A DNA stretch of 9,043 bases, from contig JABFWJ010000175.1 in NCBI GenBank assembly GCA_013362295.1, positions 1 to 9,043 on the forward strand, written 5' to 3'. Each line of letters begins with the position of its first letter. Position 1 is the first letter of the stretch. Below the pieces are notes generated by a model. The model worked only from the letters and a program-made list of their open reading frames with translations, searched no databases and was not told the origin of the DNA. Origin of the DNA: Thermoleophilia bacterium. GTDB taxonomy: Bacteria > Actinomycetota > Thermoleophilia > Gaiellales > Gaiellaceae. This document shows, piece by piece, positions 1-5,641 of the stretch. The translations under genes were made by a program, and so were the position numbers.

Positions 1-1442
1 GCGGCCGGCGTGACCGCGGCGGGCGTGACCTCGGCGGGCGTGACCGCGGCGGGCGTGGTTGCCGGCGCTGCGGGCGGTGCGGGCGGTGCGGGCGGTGCGG
101 GCACCTGAGGCACGATGCTGAACGCGAACGATGCGAGCGGCCCCGCGTTGCCGGCCGGGTCGACCGCAAGCGCCTGGATCGTCTGCGCCGCAGTCACCTT
201 CAGTTGCCCCGTGAAGATCGGGCTCGCCGCGGTGGGAGCGCTGCCGTCGACGGTGTAGTGGATCTGTGCGGTCGGATCTGCGTCGCTCAGGGTGACCGCC
301 TGCGCCTCGGAGAACGTCCCGGCGGCGGGTGTCGCGGTCGGAGCGGCGGGCGCAACCGTGTCCTTCATCAGCGTCCGTACGTCGGGACCGGGCGCGCCGA
401 GACCCGTGAACGTCGCCGTGACGGGGAAGGACCCCTGGGGCAGCGCAGCGAGCTGCGTGGCCGGGATCGTTGCCGTCCACGTCTCGGTGCCCGCCGGACC
501 CGGCGCGAAGACCGCGGCGTTCGCGATCCCGGCCGGTGTCGTGACGGCCACGGAGATCGCCGCGCTCTGAGAGACGCCGGACACGACGAGATCGGTGCCG
601 ACATTGACGCTGTTCACGACGCTCCGCGAGATGTTCGTGATCGCGGTGGCCGCGAGCGGCGACGTGCACGGCGCTGCGGGACCGCCAACCTGGCCGAACT
701 CGTAGAGCGTCGCCTGGTTGACGAGCGCCGGCGTCGGGCCGAGCCAGATCATGCGCGACTCGCCGGCGGTCGCGAGCGCGATGTCCCCTGCACTCAAACC
801 GGTGTAGCTCGCCGTCCAGTGGATCGATCCGGCCGCGTCGTAGGCGAGCGTTCCGTTGCCGGGCGCCCGCAAGTCGCGGCGGCCGTTCACGCCGAACAGC
901 GTCTTCGAGATCATGCGCTGCTGCAGCTCGCCGATCGGCAACGGGTTGCCGGCGGCGTCCTGCGCGGTGCCCTTGATGACGACGGTTCCGCCGACGTTGG
1001 TCGCGGGCTGGGTGACGACGACATTGGCCGTCGTCGTCGCGTCGCCGGTGACCGGGTCGGTGAGGACCTCGACGACGTCGCCGGGCAGGATGTCGGGGGT
1101 GGTGTTGAGCCAACAGGCGCCGCCCGGGTGATTGACCTCCACCGTTCCGCTGTCGTCGGCGGTGGCGTTCGACGTGCCGATCACGACACCGTTGCGGACG
1201 ACGTCGACGGTGACGTTCTGCCCGGCGTTGTAACCCGTGGCGCTGACAAAGTCCCGCACGGGGAACACGAGGACGCCGTGTCCATTGGCAGGTGGGTTGA
1301 CGACGGCGGCTTCGGCGGCGCCCGCAGCCAGCGCGAACGCGACGACGGCCGCTGCGACCACCGTCAGCAGGCGGTACCCGGAGCGAGCCGTGCGGCTGGG
1401 GGCGACTCCGGGGAGATCGCCGTGGAGAGGAATGCGATTCAT
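1..1442 (-). CDS. Secreted multidomain protein with chitobiase-C-like module and Pro/Ala/Thr repeat tail (C-terminus off window)
   Basis: An uninterrupted frame of 480 codons runs from ATG at 1442 to the left edge without a stop, so the gene is partial. The start is fixed by a GAAGGAG ribosome binding site 4 bases upstream. Residues 1-46 form a signal peptide: basic Arg-rich N-region, hydrophobic core at about 24-40 and an Ala-rich cleavage zone near AAGAAEAA. Residues about 47-265 are a beta-rich domain with a NHPGGACW motif (105-111) and cysteines at 110 and 259 that could form a disulfide; I know similar HPGG-CW secreted proteins in actinobacteria but no function. Residues about 366-443 resemble the CHB_HEX_C/Fn3_assoc family, with IHYTVDGSAPT at 394-404 as hallmark. 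A low-complexity tail follows: APP repeats, then three VTPA-type pentads. It is probably an exported, possibly wall-associated protein. The tail may be a linker to another module or to a membrane anchor outside the window. Gene reality is well supported; function is unknown. Confidence 0.88.
   Translation of the reverse strand, partial: MNRIPLHGDLPGVAPSRTARSGYRLLTVVAAAVVAFALAAGAAEAAVVNPPANGHGVLVFPVRDFVSATGYNAGQNVTVDVVRNGVVIGTSNATADDSGTVEVNHPGGACWLNTTPDILPGDVVEVLTDPVTGDATTTANVVVTQPATNVGGTVVIKGTAQDAAGNPLPIGELQQRMISKTLFGVNGRRDLRAPGNGTLAYDAAGSIHWTASYTGLSAGDIALATAGESRMIWLGPTPALVNQATLYEFGQVGGPAAPCTSPLAATAITNISRSVVNSVNVGTDLVVSGVSQSAAISVAVTTPAGIANAAVFAPGPAGTETWTATIPATQLAALPQGSFPVTATFTGLGAPGPDVRTLMKDTVAPAAPTATPAAGTFSEAQAVTLSDADPTAQIHYTVDGSAPTAASPIFTGQLKVTAAQTIQALAVDPAGNAGPLASFAFSIVPQVPAPPAPPAPPAAPATTPAAVTPAEVTPAAVTPA
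8..52. repeat. 15-bp tandem repeat, three units, inside the secreted protein gene
   Basis: Three consecutive copies of GCGTGACC(G/T)CGGCGG lie at 8-22, 23-37 and 38-52, the middle copy differing at one base. On the minus strand each encodes a pentad of the type TPAAV or TPAEV. The unit length is a multiple of three, so copy number can change without breaking the frame. The array may continue beyond the left edge. Confidence 0.9.
72..98. repeat. 9-bp tandem repeat, three units, encoding Ala-Pro-Pro
   Basis: Three perfect copies of GGGCGGTGC lie at 72-80, 81-89 and 90-98. On the minus strand they encode an Ala/Pro/Pro repeat that opens the low-complexity tail of the secreted protein. Like the neighbouring 15-bp array it preserves the reading frame on expansion or contraction. 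Such Pro/Ala stretches are commonly extended linkers in exported proteins. Confidence 0.88.
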
Positions 1443-1446
1443 CGTG

Positions 1447-1453
1447 CTCCTTC
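1447..1453 (-). promoter_or_regulatory. Ribosome binding site of the secreted protein gene
   Basis: Minus-strand GAAGGAG, four bases before the ATG at 1442. It is a near-consensus Shine-Dalgarno sequence and decides the start of the large secreted protein. Confidence 0.85.
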
Positions 1454-1495
1454 TTTCAGAGAGTTCGCGGCAGCGTGCGGCCACCGCCTCTGAAA
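1454..1495 (-). promoter_or_regulatory. Inverted repeat between reductase stop and secreted-protein ribosome binding site
   Basis: On the minus strand TTTCAGAG (1495-1488) and CTCTGAAA (1461-1454) are perfect 8-base complements around a 26-base loop. The loop can itself pair GCGG with CCGC. The hairpin starts 14 bases after the stop of the upstream reductase and ends directly against the GAAGGAG ribosome binding site of the secreted protein gene. It could be a transcription terminator without a U-tract, or a 5' leader structure affecting translation of the next gene. The sequence alone does not choose between them. Confidence 0.45.
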
Positions 1496-1509
1496 AAGCT
1501 TTCGAGCCC

Positions 1510-2100
1510 CTACGACGTCGAGCGATACGTGCACATCTCCACGCCCGTGCCGGTCGTCACCGATCTGACCAGGTGCAGCGGCCGGGCGACGCCGTCTTCC
1601 GGGAAGATCCGCTTGCCGCCGCCGAGCAGGATCGGCTCGATCATCAGGTTGAGCTCGTCGACCAGGCCTTCGGCGAGCAGGGTCGTGACGAGGCTCGCGC
1701 TGCCCCAGATCACCAGATCGCCGCCCTCCCGGCCGCGCAGCTGCGCGATCTCGGCGAGGGCGTGGTCGCCCGGCAGCAGCGTGGTGTTGTTCCAGCTCAG
1801 GTCGGCCTCGGTCAAGGTCCGCGACACCACGTACTTCTTGATCGCGTTCATCTGGTCGGCGTACGGGTCGCCGGCCCGCCCGGGCCACGCCGCGGCCATC
1901 CCCTGCCAGGTGCGCCGGCCGAACAGCAACGCCTCGGCCGTGCTCATGCCCTCGTTGATCGCCGTGCCCATCACCTCGTTGTCGAAGTACGGCATCGACC
2001 ATCCACCGTGGGCGAAGCTGCTCTCCGTGTCCTCCTCTGCGCCGCCCGGTGCCTGCACCACGCCGTCCAAACTCATGAACTCGTTCACCACGACTTTCAT
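1510..2100 (-). CDS. Dihydrofolate reductase-family protein (RibD C-terminal domain)
   Basis: This 196-residue protein is a full-length stand-alone member of the RibD_C/DHFR-fold family (YwjB/YyaP-like), cytosolic and expected to bind NADPH. Visible hallmarks are the N-terminal strand leading to SLDGV (10-14), LLFGRRTW (58-65), KYVVSRTL (89-96), the nucleotide-binding GSASL (133-137), and the C-terminal strand with ELNLMIEPILLGGGKRIF (149-166). The start ATG at 2100 is supported by GAAGGAG six bases upstream. Members of this family are widespread and mostly uncharacterised; many are called dihydrofolate reductase by similarity, but true folate or riboflavin-pathway activity is not established here, and no other rib or fol genes are nearby. 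It lies between the NYN gene (81-bp gap) and the secreted protein (67-bp gap), all on the same strand. It has its own good ribosome site; co-transcription is possible but unproven. Confidence 0.93.
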   Translation of the reverse strand: MKVVVNEFMSLDGVVQAPGGAEEDTESSFAHGGWSMPYFDNEVMGTAINEGMSTAEALLFGRRTWQGMAAAWPGRAGDPYADQMNAIKKYVVSRTLTEADLSWNNTTLLPGDHALAEIAQLRGREGGDLVIWGSASLVTTLLAEGLVDELNLMIEPILLGGGKRIFPEDGVARPLHLVRSVTTGTGVEMCTYRSTS

Positions 2101-2106
2101 CGCTCG

Positions 2107-2113
2107 CTCCTTC
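2107..2113 (-). promoter_or_regulatory. Ribosome binding site of the DHFR-family gene
   Basis: Minus-strand GAAGGAG with a six-base spacer to ATG at 2100. It is identical in sequence to the site before the downstream secreted-protein gene and fixes the start. Confidence 0.85.
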
Positions 2114-2181
2114 GTCTCGGGTTCAGACCGTTAGACAGGACCAGCCTCGCGGATTCATCGCTTCGGCGACCGGCGTGCGAC

Positions 2182-2499
2182 TCAGATCGTTCGGACGAAC
2201 GAGCCGCCGCCGATGATCCGCTCCGGGGCGTCGCCGACGCGCTCGCGGAGTCCGCGATCCGACGTGACGAGCCACCACGGGCGGTCGAAGCCCCGAGCGA
2301 GCTCGACGATCTCGTCGTCGGCGCTGCTCGCACCGACGAGGTCGGGCGCATCGTCGGGCGGCTGCCCGTCGAAGACGACCAGCAGGTCGTGCCCCTCGCC
2401 GGCCGCCCAGTCGCGGGTACGCCGGACGAGCTCCTCCCGCGACAGGTTGGGCCAGATCGAGCGCCGCACGTTCTCCGCGTCGACGACGACGAGCACCAC
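2182..2499 (-). CDS. Small NYN-domain (YacP-like) putative RNase
   Basis: The predicted product is 105 residues, starting at GTG 2499. It has the PIN-like NYN layout: strand plus VVDAEN (5-10) with Asp7 and Asn10, LLVVFDG (39-45) with Asp44, ASSADDEI (57-64) with Asp61/Asp62, and LVTSDRGL (77-84) with Asp81. These acidic residues are the expected metal-binding set of NYN/PIN nucleases, so a role in RNA cleavage is plausible. The family member YacP (Rae1) is a ribosome-associated endonuclease of about 170 residues; this protein is much shorter, with little beyond the core fold. The frame stays open upstream to an ATG at 2718, but that extension has no matching motif and overlaps the divergent cupin gene, so it was discarded. 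GTG 2496 is an equally possible start. There is no Shine-Dalgarno; a CATACT hexamer ends seven bases before the start, suggesting leaderless transcription. Confidence 0.83.
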   Translation of the reverse strand: MVLVVVDAENVRRSIWPNLSREELVRRTRDWAAGEGHDLLVVFDGQPPDDAPDLVGASSADDEIVELARGFDRPWWLVTSDRGLRERVGDAPERIIGGGSFVRTI

Positions 2500-2505
2500 G
2501 CGAGG

Positions 2506-2511
2506 AGTATG
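2506..2511 (-). promoter_or_regulatory. Candidate -10 box, leaderless promoter of the NYN gene
   Basis: Minus-strand CATACT, one base from TATACT, ends seven bases before the GTG start at 2499. That is the usual distance from a -10 box to the transcription start, and there is no ribosome binding site, so the mRNA probably begins at or next to the start codon. No convincing -35 is visible. Confidence 0.45.
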
Positions 2512-2542
2512 GAACCACCCAAGCGGCGGCGCGGAGCGACTG

Positions 2543-2548
2543 TAGACT
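2543..2548 (+). promoter_or_regulatory. Candidate -10 box, leaderless promoter of the cupin gene
   Basis: TAGACT fits the TANNNT pattern and ends seven bases before the GTG start at 2555. No Shine-Dalgarno precedes the start and no clear -35 is seen. The geometry mirrors the opposing NYN promoter 32 bases away. Confidence 0.5.
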
Positions 2549-2554
2549 CGCGCC

Positions 2555-3127
2555 GTGTCCGAGGCGCCTCTCGAAGACGCCGGCTCCGGTCTCGCGCCGT
2601 CCGGCGACGGTTGGTTCGTCGTCAACGTCCGCGACGCCGAATGGTGGACGTCGGAGGCGTTCGGTTCGGGCTGCGGGTTCGAGAGCAATGAGTTCCAGTT
2701 CCCGCAGCTCGGCATCAACCTCAGCGTCCTCGAGCCGGGCGAGCCGAACTGCCTCTACCACTCCGAGTCGCAGCAGGAGGCGTTCCTCGTGCTGGCGGGC
2801 GAGTGCAAGCTGCTGGTCGAGGGTGAGGAACGGCTCCTCCGCCCGTGGGACTTCTTCCACTGCCCCGCCGGCACGGAGCACGTCTTCGTGGGAGCGGGTG
2901 ACGGCCCGTCCGTGATCCTGATGACCGGCGCCCGCTCGAAGGACGAGCAGCTGCTCTATCCGGTGTCGGAGCTGGCTGCGCGCTACGACGCGAGCGCGGA
3001 GGAGGAGACGCCGGACCCCAAGCAGGCGTACGCGCGCTTCCCGCGACCGCAGCGGGCGCGGCCCGCGTACTGGGACCGCCTGCCCTGGGCCAGCGAGCGT
3101 TCGCTCGAGCCGACGACGCCCGCCTGA
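2555..3127 (+). CDS. Cupin-domain protein, substrate unknown
   Basis: This 190-residue cytosolic protein has one central cupin barrel. Motif 1 is YHSESQQEAFLVLAGE, with His69, Glu71, Glu75 and Gly82 in the spacing of the cupin metal site, although the usual second His is Glu71. Motif 2 is PAGTEH at 104-109, with His109 as the fourth ligand. A divalent metal site is therefore likely. Residues 1-45 form an N-terminal extension (WFVVNVRDAEWW), and residues about 145-190 form a Pro/Arg-rich tail (YARFPRPQRARPAYWDRLPW) of the kind seen in a group of actinobacterial cupin proteins. No enzyme assignment is safe. The GTG start is chosen because it follows a -10-like TAGACT and no earlier start is compatible with the divergent NYN gene. 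It is convergent with the MmyB-type regulator and does not belong to the cupin/dehydrogenase operon further right. Confidence 0.88.
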   Translation: MSEAPLEDAGSGLAPSGDGWFVVNVRDAEWWTSEAFGSGCGFESNEFQFPQLGINLSVLEPGEPNCLYHSESQQEAFLVLAGECKLLVEGEERLLRPWDFFHCPAGTEHVFVGAGDGPSVILMTGARSKDEQLLYPVSELAARYDASAEEETPDPKQAYARFPRPQRARPAYWDRLPWASERSLEPTTPA

Positions 3128-3136
3128 GCCGAGCCC

Positions 3137-3183
3137 GCTCGCTCCGCCACGGACGTGCCACGGAGGAGTCGCGCGGAGCGCGC
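3137..3183. terminator. Possible bidirectional terminator between convergent genes
   Basis: GCTCGCTCCGC (3137-3147) and GCGGAGCGCGC (3173-3183) can pair over 11 bases with one mismatch around a 25-base loop. The stem sits in the 57-base gap between the stops of the convergent cupin and regulator genes. There is no U-tract on either side and the region is generally GC-rich, so this is only a candidate. Confidence 0.35.
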
Positions 3184-3184
3184 G

Positions 3185-4045
3185 TCAGCGAGACGCGCCA
3201 CTGTTTGCGGCGGCCCACGCCGCGAGCTCCCGTAGCGCTTGCTCGGAACGCGAGCCCGGCTCGGCGGTGTAGACGATGAGTTGCTGGTCGGGCTCGGCGT
3301 CGGAAGTGAGCGCGTCCCAGTCGAGCGTGATCTCACCGACCACGGGATGGTTGTACCTTCGTGTGCCACGGCGCTTCTCCGCGACGTGCGTGCCGGCCCA
3401 CCACTGTCGGAACTGCGCGTCCCTGATCGACAGGTCGCCGACGAGCTCGGCGAGGCGCGGGTCGTCAGGCTTCCGGGCCGCCTCCATCCGCAGGTACGAG
3501 ACGACGGCGCGCGCGAGCTCCTCCCACTCGGGATACAGCGACCGGAGGCGCGGATCGGTGAACAGCAAGCGCACGAAGTTCCGTTCCCGCTCGGGGAACT
3601 CGCCGAAGTCGACCATCAGCGCAGCGGCAAGCGGGTTCCACGCCAGGACGTCGTGGGTCGGCGTCATCACGATCGCGGGCGCGCCGACGCGGTGGAGGAT
3701 GCGCTCCAGGTACGGCTTCACCTTCTGCGGCGCGCGCCGGCGCGACCTCGCCGCTGCCGGGTTGCCGGCGAGCTCGTTCATATAGGTGCGCTGGTCGTCG
3801 TCGAGGCGCAGGACGCGCGCGAGCGACGCGAGGACGGGTGCGGACGGCTGGATCCGGCCCTGCTCGAGGCGCGTGTAGTAGTCGATCGAGATCGCCGCGA
3901 GCTGCGCGACCTCTTCGCGGCGGAGACCCGCCACCCGCCGCTGCGTCCCGCCCTCCGGCAGGTCGACGTCGCTCGGGCTCAGCTCGGAACGGCGCGCACG
4001 AAGGAAGGCACCGAGCTCGTTCCGATCCTCGTTGCGGTTGCTCAC
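3185..4045 (-). CDS. XRE-type transcriptional regulator with MmyB-like ligand-binding domain
   Basis: The 286-residue protein has two parts. Residues about 10-82 are an XRE/Cro-like helix-turn-helix with the family signature RRVAGLRREEVAQLAAIS and DYYTRLEQGR (55-64). Residues about 107-280 match the MmyB-like regulator ligand-binding domain (MLTR_LBD), a PAS-like fold, with VMTPTHDVLAWNPLAAALM (126-144), NFVRLLFTDPRLRSLYPEW (156-174), the HPVVGEITLDWD stretch and VYTAEPGS near the end. Such regulators usually control a divergently transcribed oxidoreductase or transporter gene in response to a small hydrophobic ligand. Here the divergent neighbours are a cupin, an alcohol dehydrogenase and an MFS carrier. 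The start is GTG 4045, with a modest GAGGA ribosome site three bases away. The gap to the operon contains several inverted repeats that are plausible operators for it. Whether it represses or activates cannot be told. Confidence 0.93.
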   Translation of the reverse strand: MSNRNEDRNELGAFLRARRSELSPSDVDLPEGGTQRRVAGLRREEVAQLAAISIDYYTRLEQGRIQPSAPVLASLARVLRLDDDQRTYMNELAGNPAAARSRRRAPQKVKPYLERILHRVGAPAIVMTPTHDVLAWNPLAAALMVDFGEFPERERNFVRLLFTDPRLRSLYPEWEELARAVVSYLRMEAARKPDDPRLAELVGDLSIRDAQFRQWWAGTHVAEKRRGTRRYNHPVVGEITLDWDALTSDAEPDQQLIVYTAEPGSRSEQALRELAAWAAANSGASR

Positions 4046-4060
4046 AGGTCCTCATTCTCG

Positions 4061-4074
4061 CCGAGGTTCCTCGG
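4061..4074. promoter_or_regulatory. Perfect inverted repeat CCGAGG-TT-CCTCGG, candidate operator
   Basis: A perfect 6+2+6 inverted repeat starts 16 bases before the GTG start of the MmyB-type regulator. Its position fits autoregulation by that protein. No binding data can be read from sequence. Confidence 0.5.
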
Positions 4075-4117
4075 TCCCAGGGTGGAGAGATCCCTCCTAG
4101 GAAGGCTGTTCCCAGGA
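4068..4117. promoter_or_regulatory. Cluster of four TCCYNGG-type half-palindromes in the divergent promoter region
   Basis: Four related octamers occur in 50 bases: TCCTCGGT (4068), TCCCAGGG (4075), TCCTAGGA (4095, a perfect palindrome, 12 of 14 bases matching when extended to 4092-4105) and TCCCAGGA (4110, within TTCC-CA-GGAA). Repeated palindromic cores between a helix-turn-helix regulator and a divergent operon are the usual arrangement for its binding sites. The promoter elements themselves are not clear; no good -10 or -35 pair stands out. Confidence 0.5.
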
Positions 4118-4134
4118 AGAACCGTCTCTAGCCG

Positions 4135-4146
4135 CCGAAGCTTCGG
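4135..4146. promoter_or_regulatory. Perfect 12-bp palindrome CCGAAGCTTCGG
   Basis: A perfect dyad 38 bases upstream of the cupin start. GCCGCC and GGCGGC on either side extend the symmetry with a two-base offset. With no loop it suits protein binding better than an RNA hairpin. It differs from the TCCYNGG cluster and could be the site of a second regulator, or chance in GC-rich DNA. Confidence 0.35.
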
Positions 4147-4172
4147 GGCGGCACCCTGCGCTTCGAACACGA

Positions 4173-4180
4173 GGGAGGAA
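4173..4180 (+). promoter_or_regulatory. Ribosome binding site deciding a TTG start
   Basis: GGGAGGAA ends four bases before TTG at 4185 (GGAGG with a six-base spacer). It is the strongest ribosome site near this gene and selects the rare TTG start over the downstream in-frame GTG. The N-terminus it gives aligns with the remembered start of the homologous hydroxynitrile lyase. Confidence 0.8.
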
Positions 4181-4184
4181 GCCG

Positions 4185-4607
4185 TTGCAGATCACGAGGA
4201 ACACACTCGACACCGTGGCCGGTCCTGCCGACTGGTTCACCGGCACGGTCTACGTCGACACAATCGCCGGGCCCACCCAGGTGTCGCCGGTCGGCGCTGC
4301 CGCCGTGCATTTCACGCCGGGCGCGCGCACCGCCTGGCACATGCACCCGCATGGTCAGACGATCTGGGTGACCGAGGGCGTCGGCCTGTGCCAGCGCGAG
4401 GGCGGTCCGATCGAAGTGATTCGGCCCGGCGACCGCGTCTTCTTCGAGCCCGGCGAGAACCACTGGCACGGCGCCGCACCGACCCGGCTGATGACGCACG
4501 TCGCGATCCAGCAGGCCGACGAGCAGGGCAAGCCGGTCGACTGGGGCCGCCACGTCAGCGACGACGAGTACGCGCAGGCGCCGTCGCTCGAAGAGGGTGG
4601 TCGCTGA
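4185..4607 (+). CDS. Cupin enzyme resembling manganese-dependent hydroxynitrile lyase (GtHNL-like)
   Basis: This 140-residue single-domain cupin starts at TTG. From memory it is strikingly close to the cupin hydroxynitrile lyase of Granulicella tundricola: shared blocks include GPADWFTGTV (13-22), PGARTAWHMHPHGQT (45-59, one His differing from the lyase's Leu), QREGG (70-74), PGENHWHGAAPT (89-100) and MTHVAIQ (103-109). The predicted metal ligands are His52, His54, Gln58 and His93, matching the His/His/Gln/His set I recall for that enzyme; His105 corresponds to its active-site His106. Hydroxynitrile lyases interconvert cyanohydrins with an aldehyde or ketone plus HCN. Many proteins of this family are annotated only as cupin or as (R)-mandelonitrile lyase without evidence, so the real substrate may be different. 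It is the first gene of the operon; its TGA overlaps the next ATG by one base, implying translational coupling to the dehydrogenase. It is cytosolic, with no signal peptide. Confidence 0.9.
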   Translation: MQITRNTLDTVAGPADWFTGTVYVDTIAGPTQVSPVGAAAVHFTPGARTAWHMHPHGQTIWVTEGVGLCQREGGPIEVIRPGDRVFFEPGENHWHGAAPTRLMTHVAIQQADEQGKPVDWGRHVSDDEYAQAPSLEEGGR

Positions 4608-5641
4608 TGCGCGCGACGATCATGTACGGCACTCACGACGTCCGGATCGAGAACGTCCCGGATCCGTCGATCGTCGAACCGACCGACGCGATCATCCGCG
4701 TCGTCCGCGCCTGCATCTGCGGCAGCGACCTCTGGCCGTACAACGACATGCCGAGCAGCGAGACCGGGCAGAGCATGGGCCACGAGGCGATCGGGCTCGT
4801 GACCGACGTCGGCAGCGACGTCCGCACCCTCAAGCCCGGCCAGGTGGTCGTGATGCCGTTCGCTATCTCCGACGGCACCTGCGAGTTCTGCCACGAAGGA
4901 CTGCCGACCGCCTGCGTCCACGTCGGCTTCATCGGCAACAACGGCATCCCGGGCGCGCAGGCCGAAGCGGTACGCATCCCCTACGCAGACGGCACGCTCT
5001 ACCCGCTCGAGGTCGGCGAGGACGACGCGCTGATGCCGTCGCTGCTCACGCTCTCCGATGTCATGGGCACCGGCCACCACGCCGCGGTCGTCGCCCGCGT
5101 CAGGCCGGGCCATCGGGTCGCAGTCGTCGGCGACGGCGCCGTCGGTCTCTGCGGCGTGATCGCCGCGAAGCGCCTCGGCGCCGAGCAGATCATCATCATG
5201 GGCCGTCGCCCCGACCGGATCGCGCTCGCACGCGAGTGCGGCGCCACCGATGTCGTCAGCGAGCGCGGAGCAGCAGCGGTCGAACGCGTCGTCGAGTTGA
5301 CCGGCGGCCACGGCGTCCATTCGGTGCTCGAATGCGTCGGCACCGGCGACGCGACGCTGACCGCGATCGAGGTCGCCCGTCCGGGCGGCGCCGTCGGACG
5401 CGTCGGAGTTCCGCACTACGAGGCGATCCCTGCCGCGCAGCCGTCGTTCTACAAGAACGTGACAGTCGGCGGCGGGCCGGCGCCGGTCCGCGCGTACATC
5501 GACGAGCTGCTGCCGGACATCGTCGAAGGGCGGATCGAGCCGGGTCGCGTGTTCGACCGCACCGTCGATCTCGACGGGGTACCGGACGGCTACCGGGCGA
5601 TGAACGACCGCGAGTCGATCAAGGTCATGGTGAAGCCGTAG
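4607..5641 (+). CDS. Zinc-type medium-chain alcohol dehydrogenase family protein
   Basis: A 344-residue MDR-superfamily oxidoreductase. The N-terminal GroES-like domain carries catalytic zinc ligands Cys38 (in CICGSDLW), the His59-Glu60 pair (GHEAIG) and probably Asp151 (LSDVMGTGHHAA), the pattern of formaldehyde/threonine dehydrogenase relatives. The structural-zinc lobe has only Cys92, Cys95 and Cys103; the usual four-Cys spacing is not met, so this site may be absent. The Rossmann domain has VAVVGDGAVG (171-180, GxGxxG), and Gly199-Arg200-Arg201 where an acidic residue would indicate NAD, so NADP(H) is the likelier cofactor. Expected chemistry is reversible oxidation of an alcohol or reduction of an aldehyde; the substrate is unknown. 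ATG 4607 overlaps the preceding cupin stop by one base and has an AGAGGGTGG ribosome site. Its TAG stop overlaps the next GTG start by one base. The frame is open far upstream, but that part is antisense to the regulator and not coding. Confidence 0.94.
   Translation: MRATIMYGTHDVRIENVPDPSIVEPTDAIIRVVRACICGSDLWPYNDMPSSETGQSMGHEAIGLVTDVGSDVRTLKPGQVVVMPFAISDGTCEFCHEGLPTACVHVGFIGNNGIPGAQAEAVRIPYADGTLYPLEVGEDDALMPSLLTLSDVMGTGHHAAVVARVRPGHRVAVVGDGAVGLCGVIAAKRLGAEQIIIMGRRPDRIALARECGATDVVSERGAAAVERVVELTGGHGVHSVLECVGTGDATLTAIEVARPGGAVGRVGVPHYEAIPAAQPSFYKNVTVGGGPAPVRAYIDELLPDIVEGRIEPGRVFDRTVDLDGVPDGYRAMNDRESIKVMVKP

Noticed and set aside
204..1493. 429-codon plus-strand open frame
   Set aside because: The translation is Arg/Gly/Asp-rich with no domain and lies antisense to the secreted protein, whose minus frame has a signal peptide, ribosome site and recognisable domains. 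It is a GC-rich shadow frame.
1237..2691. 484-codon plus-strand open frame
   Set aside because: It overlaps four better-supported genes (the minus-strand secreted protein, reductase and NYN genes, and the plus-strand cupin), and its composition is low-complexity Arg/Ala/Asp typical of shadow frames.
2500..2718. 73-residue N-terminal extension of the NYN protein
   Set aside because: It would overlap the divergent cupin gene by more than 160 bases, and its Ser/Pro/Arg-rich sequence has no NYN feature.
3239..4606. Long N-terminal extension of the alcohol dehydrogenase frame
   Set aside because: The part before 4607 is antisense to the regulator and overlaps the cupin in another frame. Dehydrogenase homology and the ribosome site begin at 4607.
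4355..5416. 353-codon minus-strand open frame
   Set aside because: Asp/Ala/Arg-rich shadow of the cupin and dehydrogenase genes with no motif.
4597..5640. Upstream extension of the MFS frame
   Set aside because: This stretch is Arg-rich and out of frame with the dehydrogenase. Membrane-protein sequence begins only after 5641.
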